From: Ilex aquifolium
Lineage: Eukaryota > Streptophyta > Magnoliopsida > Aquifoliales > Aquifoliaceae
NCBI GenBank assembly: GCA_951799425.1
Contig: OX637403.1
Span: 30,792,811 to 30,856,810, forward strand
Direction: 5' to 3'
Length of the DNA: 64,000 bases
A model generated the notes under the pieces. The model did not search any database. It was not told the origin of the DNA and saw only the letters and a list, made by a program, of their open reading frames with translations. A program made the position numbers and the translations under genes. Below, one piece after another: positions 36,421 to 48,481 of this stretch. Within the stretch, counting starts at the first letter, position 1; the number at the start of each line of letters is the position of its first letter.

Positions 36421-37184
36421 TGATGGGTTAATATTCAATGTAACTGTTGTTATCCAATTAAAAAAATAAAAAATAAATAAAATGGACCACTTTTTCTTTA
36501 TATAGAGACAATTATATATTACATAGATAGTGATTATTGAATTTTGTGGGGTGCATTTGTCCACTTGTTTATTTGTGTTTTTGTCCGTGAAAAATTATAT
36601 TAAGTAACACTACTGACGTAATGTAACTGTTACACTTAATATTTTATTCATAACTGAATTATTAATAAACTTGGAGATTTAGAATCACTTAAAATTGCCA
36701 AGTTATTAAATTATTTTATTAACATGTTCAAAGTCCAACTATTTATATAGAAATAATATTCTTTAAATCTCATCAAAAAAACCCATTAGAGAAAAAAAGA
36801 AACTATTCTCTAAAGAAATGAAGATAGATTGAGCTAATCCAGTTCATAAAAGTTAGTTAATGAATTAGAGATTTTTAAATTCAAATATCAAATTAATTAA
36901 CAATCATATATCTATTTTAATTCTTCTAGGTATGTAATTCTTTAAATGACGAAATTACTTGCATCTATGAGTTAGTTAAAAATCTATATAATATTATAGG
37001 TAAGAACTTGAATTCTCAACTTATAAAAATATAATAACTATAAAGACTGATCCAGTTTTTATCTTTTTTGATCCAATTATATAAAATTTATCCCCACATT
37101 TTTTTTTTCTCATTAAAAAACATTATCTTTTATTCACATCTCTCAATGTCGGACAACTCAACAAACACAATTTCCAATGTTAGA
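36389..37184. other. AT-rich intergenic DNA, no gene seen
   Basis: Only the tail of the older hAT remnant near 36389-36420 is recognisable. No frames with known domains. Confidence 0.45.
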
Positions 37185-37192
37185 CATGCAAC

Positions 37193-37882
37193 TAGGGGTG
37201 TTCAAATTTCCGACTGGCCGCAAGTTTCTACCCTACCCGACCCTACTGAACGGTTAGCCGCAAAAATCGGGTAGGAATGCGGAAGAGTTTTTGGTCTTCC
37301 GATTAAATCGGGTAGGAATGCGGAATAGTCATCCATTTCCACATTCCTACCCTACCCTACCCACATTAATTTATATATATATATATAAACTAAAAAAACC
37401 CTAATCTACTAATTATACCATTTCTATATTTTGTTTTTGTTCACAGATCATTCCTTAATGGATTAAATGACTCCACAATCATCTGCTCAACCTGATTCTA
37501 ACAGTAACATCCAAGTTATTTCATATGATTTAAACTTAAATTAATTGTTATTGTATTTGTGTAACAATTATGGTGGATTGATGTTCATACTTTCTTGTGT
37601 TTTATTATAATTGTTGTTGTAGTTGTTTTAGATTTTAGTGTTATTGATTTATTGTGTTGTTAAATTGGTGCATGTTATTTAATTAAATTGTTAAAATGAT
37701 TCAAAAATTAATAGTTACAAAAGTGTTTACCCGATTTCCTACCCGACTTCCTACCCGATTAATCGGGTAGGAATACCACACCTATCGGGTAGGGTAGGCC
37801 AAGAAAAAATTCTTCCCCAAAGTATCGGGTAGGAAGACGGAAAAGCATATTTCCTACTCGTAGGGTAGGGTGAACACCCCTA
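37193..37882. mobile_element. hAT-type element with exact target duplication
   Basis: It starts TAGGGGTGTTCAAATTTCC and ends with the inverted form of TAGGGGTGTTCACCCTACC, flanked by catgcaac at 37185-37192 and 37883-37890. The subterminal regions are packed with ATCGGGTAGGAA/CTACCCGA words in both orientations, a likely transposase-binding array. The middle is AT-rich and non-coding. Confidence 0.9.
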
Positions 37883-37890
37883 CATGCAAC

Positions 37891-38230
37891 CCCACAAATT
37901 CACAAGTAATTTTATTTGGACCTAAAAATTTGACATAATCCATTAACTTCATTGAAATTATTGGATTAACATTAAGTTCTAATATTTAATGAGATTCACA
38001 TTCAATCCAACTGTCACAATAAATGAAGTCTCAATGGCATTACTCCTAATCCACACCTACTTATCTTATTTTTTCTATGTTTACTTTAATTTTAATTAAA
38101 ATAAAATAAAAAATAAATTATTATTTAAGATATAATATATTGCATTATCAAGATTCGATTTTAAATATTACATAATATCTCCGGCCACAGGGGTTGTTGC
38201 TAGTAATCTTATATATCAAAAAAAAATATA
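37891..38230. other. AT-rich intergenic DNA, no gene seen
   Basis: No coding signature or element ends recognised. Confidence 0.4.
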
Positions 38231-38242
38231 TCAAATAATAAA

Positions 38243-38602
38243 TCAAACAAAATTAAGTCTTATGTCTCAATCATTTGAGGTCGATTATATGAGTCCGTCT
38301 TCGCCATTTATTTTAATCGTGCACTAAACGTTCATTTAAGTTAAATATTTTCATATATTTTTTTATTATTTTATTCAATTTTAATTTAGGTCTACTCCTA
38401 CTTCTAGTACCATTAAGAGAGATTATCTAACTTTTTCGAACTGGTGCCTCTATTGTCTTCCGTTGTACATGATCAAATCATCTTAATCTATTTTCTCTTA
38501 ACTTATCATCAATTGGAGATACTCCTACCATTTATCTAATACGATCATTTCTTATTCTATCATTTCTAATTTTTTCACACATCTATCTTAGCATAATATA
38601 TG
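38243..38602 (-). pseudogene. RTE-type LINE C-terminal fragment
   Basis: The minus strand translates, with stops, to VGVSPIDDKLRENRLR, then FDHVQRKTIEAPVRKS, then IISLNGTRSRSRPKL, then IIKKYMKIFNLNERLVHD, and ends at RRRTHIIDLK. This is the conserved end of plant RTE LINE polyproteins (KLRENRLRWFGHV.RRP). In-frame stops replace tryptophans (for example in LR*FDHV), so it is dead. tcaaataataaa flanks it at 38231-38242 and 38603-38614 and is the likely target duplication. Confidence 0.75.
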
Positions 38603-38614
38603 TCAAATAATAAA

Positions 38615-39752
38615 ATAGAATAATATTTGATTATATTAAAATAATACAATACAATCTTATTATACCAAATAAAAATAATAAAATATAAAAAATTTATAAG
38701 CATTAATTTTTTAATAAACAAAAAGTGGAGATAGTGATAGGGAAAAAAGTGATTTAAATATTTAATGCTACATAGAAATCATCAAAGGTAATTTAATGGT
38801 ACCTTGAAATTATCGATGGTGATGAATTAAATAGACGTTTTGGATAGAATACGCTAATGTCACGGGCGGTCATAGGAAGAATATGCTAATTACATTTAGG
38901 AAATATTCGCGAACACAAAAATGGGGGGCAGAAAAAAACTTGCTAAGGATTCCATTATAAGAAAATAAAATTCCGATACAACGGTGATATCTATGTAATC
39001 ATTCACATGTGTTATAATCGAGGATTCAAATTTTATTTTAATACATTATTTTGGTCATTTAAGAAACAAAAACATGTCGACCTGTTTTAAAAACGTTTCG
39101 ACCAATTTTCAAAAGCATAATGAAAAAAATAAAAAATTTAAGAATTTTTTTTTTAAATATTGGTCAAAATATACTAAAAAAGTACCTTAAAACATTCTAA
39201 AATAATTGTGCAATGCACTGAAACATTACAAAACACCTCGAAATATTATAAAATATCTCAAATTATTAAATTTTCAGTTTCATCATTAATTCATTTTGAT
39301 CTCTTTAAAAACAGAAATGTTTCAGACGTTCGATGATTTCGAAACAAAATTTTGACCTACTATCCTATTTACTATCACTATCTAGCAGATCTAATAACTA
39401 CAATGTTAAATCAAATGGGGTTAACTATTCTTATGCCAATAATGACATTATGTAACTATTTTGTGCCTCTTAAATCCATCAAAATTTTAGATATGTGTAC
39501 GAGAGATGATGGTTCATGTAGTCGAACCCAAAATTATTAAGATAAATTTTTGTTGAGTTGAATTGAGTGGAGTATAGTGCTGTTGGTACCTTTACGACTT
39601 GCTAACATAGGTTCGAACGAGGAGTCAGTCTCAAAAAAAAAAAAAATTTAATGTTCGAGCCATTTTTTCTCTCGAGTTTAGTGCTTGATCACCGTGGTTT
39701 GAGTTGGGTTAGAGCACATCCTTAAAGAGACAAAGGTGGTTAGTACTTAAAG
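38615..39752. other. AT-rich intergenic DNA, no gene seen
   Basis: Short frames only; an A-run at about 39632. Nothing recognisable. Confidence 0.45.
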
Positions 39753-39760
39753 GATGTGAG

Positions 39761-40586
39761 CAGGGGCTAAGTCAGAAAATTGTGTCAAAGTGGGCACGAA
39801 TATTTCAACAAATTATTAATTTATTTTTTTCTTACAATTGATAGAAATAGGATAGTGATTTATTTAATTACATCCTATTTAATACTTAAAAGTTTATTAA
39901 ACCCAACATACCAAAATTTGGTAAGCCTAGTATAGACAAACGACAATACTTTTTTTTTACAAAATATTGGTTAATTAAAATTATTTAGAATTGACTCCGA
40001 TGAATTTTCGTACTTTGAAAACATTGTAGAACAACTTTATTATTCTTTATATACACAATTATGTTATCACTTTGATATTTATAACTCATTTGATCGATTA
40101 TGCAGTTCAATGTGTACTCTATAATTTCTACTATAATTAGCAAAAATAAATGTCAAAATCATAAGTAAACTGACGAATATATATATCATTTCTTTTTTAG
40201 TCTTTTTAGTCTTAGAGAGTATAAAATAATTTTAGTATATTAAAAGTTTATCTATATATGTACATAACTTGTACAAAATATGTCAAAAAATTCATTAATG
40301 TGCCAAAAAAAATAGGGTAGACAAAGTTAAAATTATTCATTTGATATAAGTGTACATTAATGATGTGCTAAAAAAATAGGGTGGGCATAATTAAAATTAT
40401 TGAAGAAATACTTAAAATACATATTCGCTATATTATAACGGTGGACCTAATATTTTTATCTTTGATTTTAGGTGGGCACAAATAATATATTATACAAATA
40501 TATAATATACATACCTAAGTAATAAATAAATAAAAATTTGAGGGAGGGCACTTGCCCACCCTGGACCATAGCTGCCTCCGCCCTTG
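39761..40586 (-). mobile_element. hAT element, CAGGGGCGGAG family, inverted
   Basis: Begins CAGGGGCTAAGTCAG and ends GCTGCCTCCGCCCTTG. The flanks gatgtgag (39753-39760) and ggtgtgag (40587-40594) match at 7 of 8. It is an inverted relative of the element at 21918-22664, including the 'aattgatagaaataggac'-like segment. Non-coding. Confidence 0.75.
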
Positions 40587-40656
40587 GGTGTGAGAAAGAA
40601 TTGAATATAATATTTCTAGATTACACAACCACCCTTTTGGTCCACCTGTATTTCTA

Positions 40657-42152
40657 TCTATAGTACTAATAAAATGAAGTTAAGTGAAAAACTTTTGATT
40701 GACTATTATATCCCTATTAAAAAGGTTAAAACAAATTATATTCTTATGTATTTAATTATCAAATATTAATTATTTATTCAAATGACCCTTTATATGCTTC
40801 CACTTCCCGAAAAAATTATTGTTCCTTATAGTGTACATTTACTTATTTCACAAGTTGATGACTCACTCTCTCTCTCTCTCAAATTATTTTCACCAATCAT
40901 TTAGTTTACAATACAACAATTATCTAATTCTATTTTTGCAGCCACTTCATTGCCACTTAATTTTCTATTGATTCATAGATACACTTGTACATGATTGCTC
41001 AAATAATAATATATAAAAAATCATTTTTTACCTTCAAATAATTGGACTTTTAATCTTTTATCCAACACATACTGTAAAAGCTTCCACTTTATTTCATTTA
41101 CTTTTTGACCTTTCAAATTCTAATTTAATATTGATTAGCCGGTTTGAACCTTTTAAATTCATATACATTCTCTCTTCTTTTGTAACAATCGAAACACAAA
41201 AGTCAGAAAACTCCTATAATTGTTAAGTTCCACAATTATGTGAATTATTTTCTTTATTTCTCTTTCCACCAACCAATTGATCTAACTTTTTGTGCTTGTT
41301 TTTGTATTTTGTGTATAAATGTATATGTTCACTTTATTTTATGATTCTAATTAAGGTTTGTTCATTTTGACAATGAAGAAAACTTAACATCTAAGAGTGC
41401 GCGGACGGTGGATAACATCTGAAAACGAGGATCTGACATAAGGTATGACAAAAAATTGCATAGTTTTGTTCAATCTCACTATTTTGTATTGATTTTGACT
41501 AGATAAATGTTGAAAGAATTGTGCAAGTTTAGTGGATTTGGTCAATGTAGATATAGACTCTCAAGAATATATGATCAAGTACAAAACACAAAGAAATAAT
41601 TTATCAAAACACAAGAATATTGCTATCTACTAAGATGTGCAAATCCTCTATATTAAGGCAACATAAATTTTATATAGCTATCTATTGTTTTGTCTGATCT
41701 AACATAACTATTAGACATGCTCATGCATTCATTCCTCATAATTTTAAGAGGTAAATTTATTTAATTTGTCGTTAGTTTCACAACCTTGCTCACTGGTCAT
41801 CTCCTCAAGGTGCAGAGACTAATATAGTGAAGTGAAAAAAAATCTAAACAAATTGGGAGGATCAAATAATTTTTCTTTATTTTTTTCATAGCCTTGATTA
41901 GGTGTAGTGTCGAGTGGCCAAAGAGTTTCTTATAGAGTCTTGACAACCTCTTAATTTCAGTTAGAAACTCATTTTGTTTTTTAGATGATAGGAAATAAAG
42001 TAAATTGAAACAAAATATTTAATTTTTTTTCCTGAAAATTTGAGGGTATTAAGCTAATTTTGACAAAAGTTTAGGAGTTGTTTCTCATAGAATAAGAAAA
42101 CAAAACTATAATTCGAAATAGTCCACGTGCAACGCATGTGTGCACTAACTAG
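40657..42152 (+). mobile_element. non-autonomous Helitron
   Basis: It begins A|TCTATAGTACTAATAAAATG and ends with hairpin ACGTGC-AAC-GCATGT, then GTGCACTAACTAG|T, between host A and T. The first 60 bp resemble the 5' end at 12163 (ACTAATAAAA, then AAAACTTTTGATT, then a pyrimidine block), and the 3' hairpin matches the one at 20111. About 1.5 kb, AT-rich, with a (CT)n run at 40864-40880; no Rep/helicase. Confidence 0.65.
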
Positions 42153-42179
42153 TTAACAAAAAAAACAAAAAAGTAGCTG

Positions 42180-42421
42180 GTTAGCCTGGTGGGTAGGGGT
42201 AGGGCTGGACTAGGTATTTTAAGGCCCATTAGACCTGGCCCACTGATTGGTCCATTTAAGAGTCTATTAGGGTTCAAAGTCGGCAGGGAGTGGACCTGGG
42301 TAGGGATGGGTTGGTTTATTGTCTTCAGCCCAATCCGTTTTACTTGTCAGTGTCTGATTAAGTCGGCCAATAATACAAGTATGGGCCGGAACTGATCTGA
42401 CCCGGATTGTCCCATACAAAT
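42180..42421. repeat. repeat fragment next to a hAT
   Basis: Words such as GGGTAGGGCTGGACTAGG, CCTGGCCCACTGA and GGGATGGGTTGG resemble the subterminal sequence of the TAGGG-type hATs. No complete ends found. Confidence 0.35.
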
Positions 42422-43674
42422 CAGTGTTTTAAAACCCGGCCAGGGTCGGCGGGTCAACCTGGTGAACCGGTCCCCCAACCGGGCCGGGTCTATTAAAAGA
42501 CCGTTTATGTAAGGAACCTGGGATAAACCCGATGAACCGGCCAAAACCCGGTAAACTAGTGAGAACCAGACGAGTTTAGAAAACTGGCCGGTTTAATTTC
42601 ATTCCCATAAAAGTGAGATTTTTTTCAACTTTTGGGCATTTTCTGTTTTTTCCCCTTTTGTTTTGCCCTAAATCGTTCCAGACCAGCGACCACAGCCTGT
42701 ACTCCAGCACCAGTAGCGATCAGCCTCCACTCCAGCAGCGATCAGCCAACGACTGACAGGAACGACCAACGACCAGCCTCCACTCCAGTGAGTTTCCCTC
42801 TCTCTCTCTCTTTCCCCCTTTTTCTCTGTCTCTTTTGGGCTTCAATTCATGAAGGGAAAGTTGGGGATTCAAGTGGGAAGGTTGTGTCCGTCATGGATTG
42901 GTGGTTTTGATTCAAGTGGCTGTACAAATCTTTTTTTAGTTAACCTTTTATGTGTTTCGGTTTTTCTGTTTAATTTTGATTATGTAGTTGTCATTATTGG
43001 CACCTTCTTTGGTTTGAAACTTTCAAGTTCAGTAAGAATCAATAAGTGTCAAGTGTGAAGACTCTGAAGACCTAAGGCCCAGGATTCCTGATGTAATCCT
43101 GCAAAACCATTAGTACTTTGGGATACAGGAACTTAGTAGTTACAGAAATTCAAACTCTAAAATATAAGGGTATTGCAGTGAACTTGGATGTCATTGCCGA
43201 TTTCTTTTGAACAACCACCGATATAGTCAGTCCACATTAATGCAGCTTTGATACTTTGAATAGAATTGTTTTTGCCTTTTGATGGATTTGGTTTGGCTGA
43301 TTGTGGAAATTCCAACCAGCAGCTTGAGCATTGTTCAGAATTCTATAAGGCCATTACAACAAATATAGGATGCAACAAGCTTGAAACAAGCTTTATAATA
43401 GAGCTATTTTTCTCTACTTAACTTTACAAGTTGTATTGAAAATTGAATACATTGAAATTGGATACATGTTTGATGATTTTTCTCTACTTAACTTTACATG
43501 TTTGATGTTATTTTTATAATTATTGTGATTTTTTAGTCTATTTATTATTATTTATAATTATTTATTATTTTTTATTATATTATCGGTCCGACTAGTGACC
43601 CAACGGTTGAACCAGTGATCCGTTGACCCGGTCTCTTCACCGGGTTGATATCCGGGCCGGGTTTTAAAACTATG
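42422..43674. mobile_element. hAT-like element with CAGTGTTTTAAAACCCGG ends
   Basis: Begins CAGTGTTTTAAAACCCGGCC and ends with the inverted form of CATAGTTTTAAAACCCGGCC. Subterminal GGTCAACC/GGTTGACC and GAACCGG words appear in both orientations. Flanking 8-mers atacaaat and caaaaaat match at only 5 of 8, so the duplication is weak. An internal segment (42640-42840) looks like a spliced leader, with CCAGTGAGTTTCC followed by CT-rich sequence, perhaps the 5' end of a former transposase gene. It ends 172 bp before the RRP36 start codon. Confidence 0.65.
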
Positions 43675-43832
43675 CAAAAAATTATTATCTTCCTCATCCT
43701 TTGAACCCTAAGTAGGCCAAGTCCATCGACAGTCTGTTGCTTGAATCGTCGTGTTCGGACCTCACACTCATACACACGACAGGTTTTTTACTTTTAAGGT
43801 TTTCTCCATTCGACTTTCAGGGGAGGAGTTGA

Positions 43833-43850
43833 ATGCAACGATTGGAATGA
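43833..43850 (+). promoter_or_regulatory. upstream ORF overlapping the RRP36 start
   Basis: ATGCAACGATTGGAATGA encodes five residues. Its stop overlaps the main ATG as ATGA (main start at 43847). If the leader includes it, ribosomes would have to terminate and restart at the overlap, or skip the first ATG. Confidence 0.6.
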
Positions 43851-46800
43851 AGAAGCCCGACAGCACAGTCGTCGTCAGTCCGAGTAAAATTAAGTTCAAT
43901 GACAGCAAAGAACTCGAATCTTCATCCGAAGATGTGGGTATTACTAAACATTTAATTCCTTTGCGTATTTCAGTCAGAAATATGATATGAATGGAACGAC
44001 TGCAATTTTAGTATCGATTTTTTGCAGGAGGAGGACATAGAGCGTGAGCTTGCGGATGTTACATTGGAGGAGCTACTAAAAGCACGGTCTGATGGGTCAG
44101 ACACGTTGTATCGGAAGCCCAATTCAGAGAAAAAGGGTGGCCGAGCGAACAAGAATAGGTATTCAATCGAAGCGTTTTTTAAAAAACTAAAATAAAATTT
44201 GGTGGTTCTTATGGTTTTTGTGTTTATTTTCACTTTTGGATTGTGGGTGCGAAGGCCAATGGAGATTAGTAGCAAGAAGCCGGTTAGTAGATTTAGAGAA
44301 GTCATTCAAGTTCCTAAACAGGTGAGTTGTGCTTACATCTCTTTCAATAGAATTGTTAAAAGCTGCTAATCTTGAAAGTTATGTCAATCCATGTAGCTCT
44401 GATGTTGTATTTTTTGTAAATACTCATCAATAGACTACTACTACAGTGATAATGCTACTATTACAATTTTTTCTAATAAGACATCTACAGCAGATGCCAA
44501 AACACACAGTGAGTTCCGAAAAAGAGCACAAAATAACCAAAAAGAGGTGGACATAGGAAATCAATCTCTGGAAAGGATCCACCCATACCTCTTGGTTGAT
44601 TCAAGGTTGTGAAAATTATGGGTGGCCATAGTTGGTTAGACCCAATTCTGATATAGTATTTTTAGGCACTGGATGACATATATCTTTTTAGGCATTTGGC
44701 ATTAGCTAGTATTAAGGTTTTTTTTTTGGCATTTCTAGTCCGAAGAGCAGCAGCCTTGGGTACAGATTCCGGAAGAATAATATAGTTCAGGACGAGGTCA
44801 ACTACAAGTGTAGTGTATTATAAAAGCTTTAACACTGCAGCAGAATGACTCGAAACTAATTCTCCAGTCATGCCTGGCAACAGTGAAGCCACATTAGTTG
44901 TTTCGCTATTAAACATTCAGCTACAAATTTCTGCTTATCTTGTTTATTGAGTTTTGTTACAAGTATATTTTATAAGCTCATTGATTATATGATCCTTGTG
45001 CAAATTAATATAAATGTTATGTCAGGTGGTGCGTGACCCTCGTTTTGAATCATTATGTGGCAATCTTGATGTAGATGGGTGAGTCTCTCTCTCCCCCTCT
45101 GTCACTCTAATATGTCCAGGACGATGTTTACTGATTTATCTTTAGTAATGCAAGTGTGATGGTCACCTTGGTTTTTGAGTTTCTGTGATTTATGAGGTAG
45201 TCGCTACACACCAATGTTTGAGTCATTTTGTTACTTTGTATTCTTTTCTCAATTAATTTGGCAGAGAAAATAGCCATAGCACAGCAATTTCGATTATAAT
45301 ATCTTCATTTATGTGATAGCATCATTGCGTCAAATGTTGAGTCCTAAAGTGCTCTGAATTTTTTTTGTTGGCTTTATTTGGTCTGCTTACGTAGGACCCA
45401 CACTTTTATGATTTAAAACTCCATGTCGTGGCTTACATGTACATTAACTTTTCATCAGCCAGTTTACACCTTTTGTTGTACATGAGTTTAGTAGCACAAC
45501 TTGGTTTAGATCCTCTGGGCCTCTGGGGTGCGTCTCCTGTTCAGGAAGCGTAATTTTTGATTTTTTGGATTGGTACCACAAAGATGGTTGCGTGTCTGCA
45601 GACAAACACGGTTTTAAGATTGTACTGCACAACTGTTCCCAGCTTACAATTATATCTTCTCAAAATGCTTAGTTAAAAAGATGGACTTATATTTCAACAT
45701 GCTAATAAAAGTAGATGTGCAGAGAACAGTGGGAGTTGGGGAACCATTCAATGTCTCTGTCTTGTGAAAAAATTGAGGAGAGCAACATGTCTTTAGGAAT
45801 GTGGAGGAGAATTTGAGTTGAGATTTAAGCCGTCGATGCTCAATGCTTTATGGTATATGATTTGAGGAATTTCCCAGTTTTATGACACCTGTAGGTTTCG
45901 TAGGCGACTGAATTTGATGTTAGCTTCTATCAGCCAGGGGCGGAGCTACCTTAGTCCCCTCACTTTTGAATTATTACACATATAGGTATATGCTAGAAGG
46001 CTAATACACAAGTAAATTGATACATTGCCCCTCTTATTTTTCAAAAAAATTGTACAATGGATTGATTTTTCATTAAGTAGTGGCTCACTATCCCCTAAAC
46101 CAGTTAAATGATTTTTTTCTGATTGAGTACAATGGGAGTGAAAGTCCTAACTTATATATTGATCAATAGACAACGATTACGTTTGATACTTTATCCCTAT
46201 TTTCTAAAAAATATTGCATAACTGGCCTTCATATTTTTTTTGGGGTAATTTAGCGGCATGTAATCCTGTAACACAATTAGATGCAAATGGCATAATGTCC
46301 TAGCCCAAAACTTTTTTTTCCTCTTTTCCAAGGAACTAATTCTTCAATAAGACGAAAGATGATCTCAACTAATCTTCGTAATAATATGAAGAACTAATCA
46401 AGTATATATTATTTTGGGATTTGAAAGAGTATCGAATTCTTAATGTGATTGTGTTGAATTATACAAAATAAAAATTATTTTGTATTTTTTGTTTATATTT
46501 GTTTAGGTTAAATGTTCTCGATTTTATGTTTTATTTAGTAACTTCATCTTAAATTTTCGTACATTTCTCATGCTTGAAATTCAAAAATTTTATGTTAATA
46601 TTTTGCCCCTTCTCATAAGGATTTTTGGCTCCGCCCCTGTTATCAGCAACTGTATATTGCACGTATACAGGTTATGTGCCATCTGATATTCTCTAATTAC
46701 ACACGTGTTTAACGATCATTGCCTAGTGCGATCCCGCTGATGCAAGGGGTTGGAAATGGTAGATTGGAGATAGACCTAACCTTCGACATGGGTGGACAAA

Positions 46801-48481
46801 GTGGCTGCTCTGGAACCTGAACCCATTTTATATGTTTGACTGCCCAAGACTATACAATTGAATAAGCACTGGCCCCTAATTATGCTCTTGTTTCTGAATC
46901 ACAAATAAATAAAGCTTTTCTAAATCATTGTATTTGTGTGCCTGACAATAGGATTCATGCCATATTAAAAATTGGTGTTGTGTCTGATCTTAGCTGAGTA
47001 TGTTAAATTGGACTGCAGTAAAATTTTGACCATTATGAATTACAAGTTTTTGCAGGGTGGGTTGCGGACTGTTTCATGCATATGTTTTTCCTTTTGAATC
47101 GCGTCGTATTTTGGTCATTTACATTGTTGCTCAGTATTTTCAGGGGCTTATAGACATTATCTCCTTCGTTGCATGCCACGTTTTATGTATTTGGAAGCAT
47201 AGTGTTGTATTTTTTATAATAAGCATTTTGGATCTTTTAGGTTCAAGAAGAGATACAATTTTCTTTATGAGAATAATCTTCCTGCTGAGAAAGAGGTATG
47301 TTAGGAACTTCAGGAAATATAGAAATTTGAAATTCGACACTTTTATATATATTTCTTTTATAGGCGATCCAGGGGTTATATTTATATCGTCAGTGACCTT
47401 TTTGTGGCGTTGGCAGGAACTAAAGAAATCGATGAAGAAATCAAAGGACTTGGAAGTCATTAATGAAATGAAAGATCGCATAGGTTGGATTGTAAGTGCT
47501 TATGCAAGTAAAAAGCAGCTGCCATGTTGAATTGAATCATTTATCTGACCATTTTAAATTTATTTTCTATTTCTCCCCTGCTGTATATAATTTTATTCAC
47601 TTTTTAATCTATTTGCCTTTTTTCCTGGTGCGCATTAGGACCAACAACTGAAGTCTGCATCAACAAAGCGTACTGATAAAACAATACTGGCTGAGCACAA
47701 GAAGAAAGAGAGAGAAGCTGCAAAGCAAGGGAAAAAACCATTCTATTTGAAGAAATGTAGTGTTCTCTTTCTCTCTCATGTTTGTGTGTTTGTGTGTTGC
47801 ACCATTGATACTTCTGGAACATACCTTTAGTAAGCAAAGGTTACAACTTACAAAAGCTATCTAGCAATCAAATAGCCAGCAATTAGAGAGGCCTGAACTG
47901 ACCCATTTACTTCAGAAGTAAACTACTGCCTGAAAGGGATATATTATTGGGAAATAAGGGATAGGGATAGATATAGGACTGCAGATGATAATCATTATGG
48001 TAATAGAAAAATGACTATTTATGGTAGCATTACTTTATTTTGCTTTCCTTGAGAGGTATTTTTTTGGGGTATTCACTTGTCCTGTGTTCGAACCATCTTG
48101 ACTTGTTGGGTTTCCAAATACTATTTAATGGGTTGGTCATGAAACACTTAAAAGTGTTGTAATGATGTGCCATGTAACAGTTTTTTTTCATATACAAGTG
48201 AAACTACAAATTGTTCATGGACTAAATGGTTCTTTTTTTTTTTTTTTTTTGCAGCTGAAATCCGGAAGCAAAAGCTTACTGAGAAATATACCGAACTCAA
48301 GGTATGTATGATTTGATCTGTTCGAATACAATGGTATGTAGTTTCTGTACTCAGTGATGACCTTTATGTGATTTATCAGACATCTGGAAAGCTCGAGTCC
48401 TTTATCGAGAAAAAGAGAAGGAAGAATGCTGCAAAGGACCACAGATTTATGCCATATCGACGTCCCAGCAACAATGAGTAA
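43847..48481 (+). CDS. RRP36: rRNA-processing protein RRP36 homologue
   Basis: Nine exons: 43847-43933, 44028-44158, 44255-44321, 45026-45078, 47241-47295, 47417-47491, 47639-47756, 48255-48301 and 48380-48481. All introns are GT-AG, every junction keeps frame, and there are 244 codons. RRP36 is a nucleolar component of the small-subunit processome needed for early pre-rRNA cleavage towards 18S rRNA. Family marks in order: acidic N-terminus (SSSEDEEDIEREL); SKKPVSRFREVIQVPK; RDPRFESLCGNLDVDGFKKR; YNFLYENNLPAEKEELKK; a charged helical stretch; QGKKPFYLKKSEIRKQKL; KLESFIEKKRRKNAAKDHRF; and MPYRRPSNNE at the end. The start is the first ATG in this frame; an upstream five-codon ORF overlaps it. 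A possible acceptor at 43820 hints at a non-coding first exon. Intron 4 (2.2 kb) contains a hAT. Confidence 0.94.
45935..46639 (+). mobile_element. hAT element in RRP36 intron 4
   Basis: Begins CAGGGGCGGAGCTACC and ends TTGGCTCCGCCCCTG. The flanks ctatcagc (45927-45934) and ttatcagc (46640-46647) match at 7 of 8. Length is 705 bp, without coding capacity. Ends match the family of 35393-36380, but the interior differs, so it is another subfamily. Confidence 0.85.

Noticed and set aside
47057..47530. 157-codon frame on the plus strand overlapping RRP36
   Set aside because: It reads through introns 4, 5 and 6 together with exons; splicing at 47241-47295 and 47417-47491 explains the coding part with family-matching sequence.
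43934..48379. Possible intronic C/D-box snoRNA in RRP36, a plausible host gene
   Set aside because: I scanned the introns for RTGATGA and CTGA boxes at proper spacing with a closing stem and found no convincing pair.
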